A program made the position numbers and the translations under genes. From assembly GCA_018818785.1 (NCBI GenBank), contig JAHIRF010000006.1:124001-188000 (forward strand): DNA of 64,000 nt, written 5' to 3'. A model generated the notes under the pieces. The model was not told the origin of the DNA, did not search any database, and was given only the letters and a program-made list of their open reading frames with translations. Within the stretch, counting starts at the first letter, position 1, and each line of letters opens with the position of its first letter. Below are positions 24,878-32,200 of the stretch, one piece after another. Source of the DNA: Thermoplasmatota archaeon. Its GTDB lineage: Archaea > Thermoplasmatota > Thermoplasmata > UBA10834.

Positions 24878-25632
24878 ACAGGGAGAGTCTGGAAAAAGTC
24901 CTCAGATCACTCAGAGAAGGAGATCTGACGGTCGCTGAGACGCTCGAACAACTGAAGCGGCTGCCCTACGAAGACATCACCTTCGCCAAGCTGGACCATC
25001 ATAGGGAGCTCAGGAAGGGGATCCCCGAGGCGATATATTCACCTGGGAAGACCCAGGAACAGCTGGTGGAGATCGCCAGACGAACCCTGGCGAGGAAAGG
25101 AGAGGCCGTGTTCACCAGAATGACTGATGAGAGCTATCTCAACCTTCGAGGGGCATTCGGAGATGAAGTAGCATGGTACCCGGAGGCAAGAATCGTCACG
25201 GTCGGGACCGAGGAGAGGAGCATCAAGGGAAGGGTGCTCGTCGTGACCGCGGGGACATCTGACATTCCGGTGGCCGAGGAGGCCGCCGTCACATGCAAAT
25301 TACTGGGATGCGATGTTGAGAGGCTGTTCGATGTAGGTGTCGCCGGCGTCCACCGATTGACATCGAACCTCGGTCAGTTCGAGTCCGCAGATGTCATCAT
25401 CGTAATCGCTGGAATGGAAGGTGCTCTACCGAGCGTCGTCGCGGGGTTCACAGACAAGCCGGTGATCGCAGTTCCCACAAGTGTGGGCTATGGCGCCGGA
25501 TTCGGTGGAATGGCCGCGCTCCTGGGCATGCTATCAAGCTGCTCGAGCGGCATAGGCGTGGTCAATATCGACAACGGTTTTGGAGCAGGGGCTCTCGCTG
25601 CGATCATAGTGAATAACAAGGCCCGCAAGTGA
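24874..25632 (+). CDS. larB: Pyridinium-3,5-biscarboxylic acid mononucleotide synthase LarB
   Basis: LarB carboxylates nicotinic acid adenine dinucleotide in the first step of nickel-pincer cofactor synthesis. The 252-residue protein has an N-terminal helical part (residues 1-60) and a PurE/AIR-carboxylase-like domain: VLVVTAGTSDIPVAEEA near residue 120, DVGVAGVHRL, VIAGMEGALPSVVAGF and VPTSVGYGAGFGGMAALLGML. The start overlaps larE (ATGA). Together they suggest that this archaeon makes or salvages the nickel-pincer nucleotide. Confidence 0.93.
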   Translation: MNRESLEKVLRSLREGDLTVAETLEQLKRLPYEDITFAKLDHHRELRKGIPEAIYSPGKTQEQLVEIARRTLARKGEAVFTRMTDESYLNLRGAFGDEVAWYPEARIVTVGTEERSIKGRVLVVTAGTSDIPVAEEAAVTCKLLGCDVERLFDVGVAGVHRLTSNLGQFESADVIIVIAGMEGALPSVVAGFTDKPVIAVPTSVGYGAGFGGMAALLGMLSSCSSGIGVVNIDNGFGAGALAAIIVNNKARK

Positions 25633-25638
25633 AGAGAT

Positions 25639-26514
25639 TCACTTGACCCTGAACCCGCATTTCCTGCAGAATTTATCATCGCTAGATGCTTCCCTCCCAC
25701 AGGATTGACACACTCGCACCTTCTCCCGGCGGGTACCACACTTGCCGCAGAATCCATCTTCGGTCGACAGAACGAAACCGCAGGAGGAACAGAGCTCACT
25801 TCCACGATCCGTCTCGACCATCGGGGAGTCAGATGCGACGTGCTTGAGTTGGATCGTATCCGCTTCGGCCGAGAGTGCCTTCTTCGCCCGGACTGAGAGT
25901 GACAGGGCCTTTGTGTAGTTGCCCGAGTCGAACTCTCGGATCGATTCTGAGAGCAACTTCGATGCGGCGGACACATCGTCCCCAGCCGCGGATGCATTCT
26001 CGATCTCGCCGCGTGCAGTGTTTATCTCGAATTTTGCGGCCAGATAGCTTGGACCGCTCTGAACCTCGAGCTTTGTGCCGGCGTATTCGCGCTCGGAGAG
26101 CTTTCGGACAGGAGCCTTGACTATCCGTTCAGCGACTTCCTCCAAGTGGTCCTTCTCAGTCTGGTGGTAATCACTCTCCGGGAGGGATGGCCGTTTCGTC
26201 CTGACTTTCGTCAGTTCCTCCCTGGCATCCTCGCATAATGAGATCACCTGGTCGTAATTGCCTCGATCCAGTTCGCGTCGCGCTCTCTCCACCAAGCCTC
26301 GTGATTCGGAGACATCCGACCCCTGCCTTTCGACAACGCCGATGACCGAACGACAGGTGTGGATGGCGTTGAAGGCCTCGTCCTTTTTGAGGCTGATGGA
26401 ACGGACCTCCTTCGACTTCTTCTTCATCACGCGAAATTCAAAATAGAGAACGAATACCATCAGGACTGCGAGAATCGCAATATAGATCAGCTTCTCTTCT
26501 TCCGAAAGGGCCAT
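25639..26514 (-). CDS. Membrane-anchored helical protein with two C-terminal zinc ribbons
   Basis: Function unknown. The 291-residue protein has one N-terminal transmembrane helix (residues 9-28, IYIAILAVLMVFVLYFEF), a helical TPR-like or coiled-coil middle (residues 40-215), and two zinc ribbons at the end: CSSCGFVLSTEDGFCGKCG and CQSCGREASSDDKFCRKCG. The helix pattern EFDSGNYTKALSLSVRAKKAL recurs with RELDRGNYDQVISLCEDAREEL, so the middle is a repeat of about 100 residues. The ribbons should face the cytosol. It is convergent with larB. Confidence 0.75.
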   Translation of the reverse strand: MALSEEEKLIYIAILAVLMVFVLYFEFRVMKKKSKEVRSISLKKDEAFNAIHTCRSVIGVVERQGSDVSESRGLVERARRELDRGNYDQVISLCEDAREELTKVRTKRPSLPESDYHQTEKDHLEEVAERIVKAPVRKLSEREYAGTKLEVQSGPSYLAAKFEINTARGEIENASAAGDDVSAASKLLSESIREFDSGNYTKALSLSVRAKKALSAEADTIQLKHVASDSPMVETDRGSELCSSCGFVLSTEDGFCGKCGTRREKVRVCQSCGREASSDDKFCRKCGFRVK

Positions 26515-26629
26515 ATGGGTATCCGGCTCCGGTAAGACAAGTCATATGTATTCTTATAAAAGCTTGGTCACTAGTAGCCATAAAACAACAAAATGCAAAG
26601 GAAGAGTGGCTGACGGCGTTCCACAGACA

Positions 26630-26695
26630 TAACGGGTTCAAACGATGCGGATCACACTGTACCCGAAGGTACAGAGCTAGCGCATCTAGCCGTTA
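26630..26695 (-). ncRNA. Candidate structured RNA downstream of 5S rRNA
   Basis: Three nested perfect stems fold this segment into one long hairpin: 26630-26635 with 26690-26695 (6 bp), 26644-26649 with 26681-26686 (6 bp), and 26657-26663 with 26668-26674 (7 bp). On the minus strand the tip is C(UUCG)G, an unusually stable tetraloop, which favours the same direction as 5S. A T-rich stretch follows on that strand (TTTTGTTGTTTTA, about 26581-26593). It may be a separate small RNA, a 3' trailer element guiding 5S processing, or a terminator structure. I recognise no family. Confidence 0.5.
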
Positions 26696-26700
26696 CATCC

Positions 26701-26832
26701 GAGAGGCCGCTAGGACCTTAGGCTTCCCGAGGGCTCGCGCACCTCAGTACCACAGAGAACGTAGGCGGGCTTAACTTCTGGGTTCGGGATGGGACCAGGT
26801 GTGACCCCGCCACTATGGCCGTCAAACCTCTC
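26701..26832 (-). rRNA. rrf: 5S ribosomal RNA (ends approximate)
   Basis: The minus strand carries the conserved 5S core: CCATAGTGGCGGGG, CCCATCCCGAACCC, GAAGTTAAGCCCGCC, the GGTACTGAGGTGCGCGAG segment and TCGGGAAGCC. Ends are set by the outer pairing GAGAGG (26832-26827) with CCTCTC (26706-26701) and by a TATA box 26 bp upstream. The first helix is not canonical in sequence, so the mature ends may differ by several bases. No 16S or 23S gene is near; unlinked rRNA genes are typical of Thermoplasma relatives. Confidence 0.92.
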
Positions 26833-26853
26833 TGAGCCGTCTAAATACGATAT

Positions 26854-26863
26854 CATATATAAG
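26854..26863 (-). promoter_or_regulatory. TATA box for 5S rRNA
   Basis: On the minus strand this reads CTTATATATG, centred 26 bp before the predicted 5' end at 26832. It shows that 5S is transcribed on its own. Confidence 0.7.
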
Positions 26864-26974
26864 CATTGCCTGAGCTGTCGAGAATTCGGCATCATCATCC
26901 TCGGCCGGCCATACCAGATTCGGGATAGAAGAAGATGTATTCATTACGGTTGTGGTCACTGTCCGGCTCGGACC

Positions 26975-27712
26975 ATGAGGAAGATAACCGCGGTGACGTT
27001 CGACCTCTGGGATACGCTCATCCAGGAACATCCTGGCAGCTCTGACCGGGTAACCAGGACTAGAATAGATAAGATCGCTAGCGCCCTGGAGGATGCCAGG
27101 CGCCCGCACCGTATCGATGAGATCGAAGAAGCCTACAGGAAGGTCGGGACTTTCCTCGAACTGACTTGGGCCAAGGCAAGGGACATGCCGGTCAGAGACC
27201 ATGTGCTGTTCATGCTGAGCTGCGTCGAGTGCAGATTGCCCAGCAAACTGACTGCGGATCAGTTCGAAGACATCCTGCAGATATATTCAGACAGCATACT
27301 CGACCATCCGCCCATGCTTCTACCAAAGGCAATGGAGACCCTACAGAAGGTCTATGAAGAGGGCTATCGGATCGGACTCATATCCAACACCGGAAAGACT
27401 CCCGGCAAAACCCTAAGGAAGCTAATGGATGGCTGGAAGATACTCCAGTATTTCGAAGTGACAACATTTTCGAACGAGATCATGGTCCGCAAACCAGCGG
27501 AGGCGGCTTTCAGAGTGACTCTCGAACGACTCAAGGTGCTGCCCAAGAGCACCGTGCACATAGGAGACAATGCAGAGCATGATGTCGCGGCGGCGAAGAG
27601 ACTCGGGATGCATGCGATACATGTCGTGAGAGGTGGAGGCGAACCGTCGAAGGTCGCAGATGGTTTCGTCAGCTCATTAGATGAGGTCGTCGGAATCATA
27701 GATTCACTGTAA
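26975..27712 (+). CDS. HAD-superfamily hydrolase
   Basis: The 245-residue protein has all four HAD motifs: the nucleophile Asp in TFDLWDTL (residues 8-15), ISNTGKT (motif II), the Lys in MVRKPAEAAF (motif III), and HIGDNAEHDVAAAKRLGM (motif IV). A helical cap lies between motifs I and II, so it is a subclass I phosphatase. The first motif has Trp where many have Gly. The substrate is unknown. ATG 26975 is chosen because the longer upstream frame runs into the 5S gene. Confidence 0.88.
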   Translation: MRKITAVTFDLWDTLIQEHPGSSDRVTRTRIDKIASALEDARRPHRIDEIEEAYRKVGTFLELTWAKARDMPVRDHVLFMLSCVECRLPSKLTADQFEDILQIYSDSILDHPPMLLPKAMETLQKVYEEGYRIGLISNTGKTPGKTLRKLMDGWKILQYFEVTTFSNEIMVRKPAEAAFRVTLERLKVLPKSTVHIGDNAEHDVAAAKRLGMHAIHVVRGGGEPSKVADGFVSSLDEVVGIIDSL

Positions 27713-27748
27713 GAGTCTTTATTTCATGGAACGCTTTAGCTTGACCTC

Positions 27749-28468
27749 ATGGCGGACCCGTTCGGAGAGGCATATAGAGGTTATCTGTCAGGGAACCACG
27801 AGCCCATGGTGATCGAGCGTGAAGATGGTTACGTGGATACCGACAATCTGGAATCGTACTTCGCCTCATACAGCGATTTCCCCGCTTGTCAGAAGAAAGC
27901 GCTTGAGAAGGCGAAGGGGAGGGTGCTCGATATCGGCATGGGGGTTGGCAGGGTGGCCTTGCATCTCCAGAAGAAGGGGTTCGATGTTGTAGGTGTCGAT
28001 ATCTCCGATCTCGCCATCTCCATCGCGAGGGAGAGAGGCGTCAAATTCGCGCTCAAGATGTCCGCCTGTGACCTCGATTTTCCAGACAACCGTTTCGATA
28101 CTGTCATGGCGTTGGGCAACAACTTCGGGTTGTGCGGGTCGCCGGATATGGTCGCGGCGATGCTCGTCCGGCTGAGGAGGATAATCAGCGATGACGGGAT
28201 AATCATAGCGGAATCCCTCGACCCATTGAACACGACCTTGCCCGAACACTTGAGCTATCATGAGGAGAACAGATCCAGAGGAAATCCTCCAGGACAGACG
28301 AGGATAAGATTCAGGTACGGTAAATCGGTGGGGGCGTGGTACGACCTGCTCCTGACCACTCCCGCAGAGATGAAGGCCATATCGGCACGTGCGGGATGGA
28401 CCGTGAGCGAGATGTTCTATTACCCAGAGAGCGGGCCGATGTACACCGTGGTCCTGTCCAAGAGTTAA
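27749..28468 (+). CDS. SAM-dependent methyltransferase (class I)
   Basis: The 239-residue protein has the Rossmann SAM-binding motif VLDIGMGVGRVALHL near residue 60, an acidic residue ending strand 2 (VVGVDISDLAI), and FDTVMALGNNFGLCG as motif IV. These are typical of small class I methyltransferases (Methyltransf_25/11 type). The substrate cannot be told. It follows the HAD gene by 36 bp and its end overlaps the convergent DUF92 gene by 4 bp. Confidence 0.85.
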   Translation: MADPFGEAYRGYLSGNHEPMVIEREDGYVDTDNLESYFASYSDFPACQKKALEKAKGRVLDIGMGVGRVALHLQKKGFDVVGVDISDLAISIARERGVKFALKMSACDLDFPDNRFDTVMALGNNFGLCGSPDMVAAMLVRLRRIISDDGIIIAESLDPLNTTLPEHLSYHEENRSRGNPPGQTRIRFRYGKSVGAWYDLLLTTPAEMKAISARAGWTVSEMFYYPESGPMYTVVLSKS

Positions 28469-29214
28469 CCAGATGCCAAGGCCAGGGCCAGTGCGATGAG
28501 CGTGCCGATCGCTATCGATGTGAAATTATTCCCTAGCTTCCCTATCCGGCCTCTCGTCTCCCATGTGGCGCCGATCACACTGTCGATCTGGCATCCAAGG
28601 AATCCGCATAGCATCGGTATGAAAAGCGTCGGAGGGCCGGCCAGAAGATCTTGATTTATGGCAGCGAAGACGACATATGCGACGACGGATGTGTATGCTG
28701 CAGCGACGAACGCCATGAGTTGGCCGGTCAATGACACGCCCCCGTCCACCCCACGTTTTGTCCGCTTCATTGTCGTTATCATATAGACTCTTGGATCGAT
28801 GATGCCGATCTCACTCGCCGCAGTATCCGAGGCGGCCACTGCAATTGACGATACGAAGAGGTAACTCGCCATGTCCTTGGGGAACCAGTTAGCTGATGGA
28901 TCGCCTCCACTTGCGGATTCAGACACGAAGCTCGCAAACGATATGATCGTAGGTATTGCACCGTTCGCAGCTATGTTCCTCCAATTCCTCTCACCCTTGG
29001 ATCCTTCTTGGAAGCCTTCGGATTTCTTCCACTCGAACCTGTACTTCGTCGCCCCGAAGCTCGTCATGAGAAACACTATGAGCAGTACGAGCCACAACAC
29101 GTTGCCGCACAATCCTATGACCATCCCCACCAGGAATGCAGACAGGGAGCCAGACAGATCGAATATCCTCTTCTTGTACGACACTACCGCCAGGAACGTA
29201 CAGAATACCGTCAC
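28465..29214 (-). CDS. DUF92 family integral membrane protein
   Basis: The 249-residue protein has about six hydrophobic segments. It carries the family signatures SGSLSAFLVGMVIGLCGN, GATKYRF, the SIAVAASDTAASEIG loop and RGVDGGVSLTGQLM. DUF92/TMEM19 relatives include plant phytyl-phosphate kinase, so a polyprenyl-phosphate kinase role in lipid or quinone recycling is conceivable. The start is uncertain: GTG 29214 lacks a ribosome site, and the open frame continues upstream without another ordinary start codon. Confidence 0.82.
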   Translation of the reverse strand: MTVFCTFLAVVSYKKRIFDLSGSLSAFLVGMVIGLCGNVLWLVLLIVFLMTSFGATKYRFEWKKSEGFQEGSKGERNWRNIAANGAIPTIISFASFVSESASGGDPSANWFPKDMASYLFVSSIAVAASDTAASEIGIIDPRVYMITTMKRTKRGVDGGVSLTGQLMAFVAAAYTSVVAYVVFAAINQDLLAGPPTLFIPMLCGFLGCQIDSVIGATWETRGRIGKLGNNFTSIAIGTLIALALALASG

Positions 29215-29261
29215 ACCGATTATGGATGGCAGGTCTGGAAGAGGAAGGGCCAGGGTATCAC

Positions 29262-32200
29262 CTATGTCTCCTTCTTTCTATTCAGCAGGGACGGCAGCAG
29301 TATAGATGGCAGGGTCGGGGCTTTCGAATAAAGTCGACTGACCATGTCGGTTACTCCCCGCACCTGGTCGAAGTCACCGTCCCAGTCCACGAGCGTCGTG
29401 GAGAACTCGTCCTCGATGCTATCGAGGACATCCTTCATCTTCTTGGCAACCTTCTTGGAGGCCTTGCCGTGCAGGACAACGGCTAGGAACAGATGATCGC
29501 CCTTCTCGATCAAGACAGACTTGTCTCCGAAATCGAGTTTTCTGAGGGTGAATGAGGTCTCGTCCTTGAAGGAGTCCTTGATGAAGTCCTGGATCGCCAC
29601 GAACATGCTGCTCAACACTTGATCGTCCATTCCGGGCTTGAGCCGTCGAGTGCTGTGCGCAAGCATTCTGCCATCATTGTATATCACGAATGTCTCGTCC
29701 ACCGCGATCTTCGACTCGCGGAGGAAGTACACCCCCGTACCAACCATAGCGATCATCGCGGCTACGAGCAGATAAGGCCATGCGGCATCGATGAAGTGAA
29801 GCTTCACATCGAAGTAGTTTGATTCGGTCGTTATCTCATTCCCTGCCAGGTCGGCCACATGAACGTAGAACTCGACAGTCCCGGCTCTCTTCGGCATCTC
29901 CACGAGGGCATAGAACCGGCCATCCGTCCCTTGTCGCATCAGCAACGATGATGCGGAATCGTCGCCTGGATATTTTATGAACAACACGACGGAGTCAGGG
30001 TCGATGTTGTCGTCGGTGACCTGTATCGATATGTTGACTTTGTCACCACCGTACGCAGATATCCCGGACCATAGGACCTCGACGGTGGGGGATGTGTCGT
30101 CGATCCTGATCTCGATATCATCCTTCACTGCGATATTGCCATCCTTGTCCTCTGCGCGCACACTCAGGGAATACGCGCCGTCAGTCCAATCGCTCGTGTC
30201 TATCGAGTACAGCGTAGCGAAATCCATGTACGGCTGAGAATCGACGGAATACTGCACGGATACCAATGGCAGTGAATCATCATCCAGGATGAACCGTATC
30301 GGTGATCCTGAGCGGATCACATTGTCATCGATTGGATTGATGAGCTCAATGGATGGCTGTATGAGAAGGAGCGTCTTGGAGACGATGAGCGTGTTCCCAT
30401 CGTCATCGGATAAGGTGAGGTTCACGACATAGTCATGGATAGGATCGTATTCGTGGGTGATCGCTTCAGATGGTGGACCTGGCAGTATCTCCTTCGAACC
30501 GTCCCCGAACTCCCATGTCGTGAGAGATATGTCAGGGAACCTTGTTGCGATGGCTGATGCGTCGAACGTTAGCTCGTTGGTTCGGTTCAAATCTTCTCGC
30601 AGGACATCCACATCGGACTCGAATGACGCAGACAACCCAGCATCGATGACCTCGATATCCGTCTCCGCAATCACATATGAACCGTCTGCGTCCGTTACAT
30701 TCACCTTGGCGGTGTAGTTCCCAATCCAGCTGTAACTGTAAGTCGTCTCGTTCGAATCGGTCGAGGCATCCTTGATGAACTGGGCACCCAGCGATACGAA
30801 GTCCCATTGGAATCCAGTGATTTCATCATGGCTCTGCACCTGGGCAGACAACGTGATCATCTGGAACTCAAGATATGAAGACGACAAGGGTCTGGCGATC
30901 AGAGTAACGAGTGGCGGTATCTCGGCTACCTCGAAATCGAGAACGAACGTATCCGAATCACCATCAGTCTCAGCGACCTGCAGCTGCATCGAATAGGAGC
31001 CGTTACCCAGCACGAATTCTATGTATCCCATATCGCTCGCATTCAAGCTCCAAGTCTGATAGGTACTGTCTGGATATGTGAGAGTCCAACTCCATGTCGA
31101 TATTCCATCGTAGGTGTAGGTCTCATCTATTGTTGTGAACGGAATGCCTTCCTCAGGATCGGCATTCGAAAACCGGAATGAGGCCGTCGGACCGATGTCG
31201 AGTATCTCGATATTGATGTAGGAGATGTTGTAATCGCCATCGATGTCCGTGACCTTCACCGCGACCACATATGTCTGCGATATCCCTGAAGCTCCGAAGA
31301 CATGATTGGTCGTGTTCGAAGTCCCCGTCGTCTCCGAGGCCTCGAATGGCTCGCCGGTGTATGAGAAGTTCCATTCGTAACTGGCTATCGGATCGATAGG
31401 TCCGCCGTACCATGAATCAATGATGACAGTGAATGTGACCGGATCACCTTCATCGGCTATTCCCAATGCGATTATCTGCATCTCAGGATCTGCGGCCTGA
31501 ACTGCGAACGTGTGTGATACTGACGCATCGGAACCGTCCGAATCCAGGGCAGTCAGTTGCACTGTGTGAATACCGTCATCGAACGATGTCGATATGGTGT
31601 GCTCCAAGCCCGTCGAGAACAGTGCTCCATCCACGGACCAATTGAGCAAGACGACTTCATCGTATGATTCCGTCGCATCCTCAAACACGACCATCTGGCC
31701 TTCGACCGGATTCAACGGAGACCATGTGAATTCGACATCAGGAACACTGTCGGTCACGTGTATGTAAGTGCTATCCGAATCAGTGAGCCCCCACGGATCC
31801 CTGGCGCTCACATTCACAGTGAAGTTGCCAAGGGACATGTATCGGTGGAGCGGTGCAGAATCCCTCGACCAATCCAATTCGCTACCGTCCCCGAACTCCC
31901 ATCTATATTCCATGTATGGTAGTTCGGAGGAACCGGTTGTGCATGAACCGTTGAATTGATGCCAATCCCCTTGCTCTGTAGTGTACGGTCCTCCAGCATA
32001 CACCGTTGGAGCAAAGTTGTTTTGCACCCAGACCGAGATGCTGTGAGAAACAGAATCGACCACGAGGAGATCGCCTCTGTGATCGTCATTACCATCACCG
32101 AGTCCTGCCCACACAGGATATGCGCCAGTCACGAAGACCATAGAAGGCGATGACGGCAAGGAACTCCCGCTCTGTTTGTAGAGGAATACAAGATCCGCCG

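Noticed and set aside
26611-26824. Inverted repeat TGACGGC (26611-26617) / GCCGTCA (26818-26824) flanking 5S, considered as transposon ends
   Set aside because: Only 7 bp, no transposase or target duplication; it is more likely chance or part of rRNA folding.
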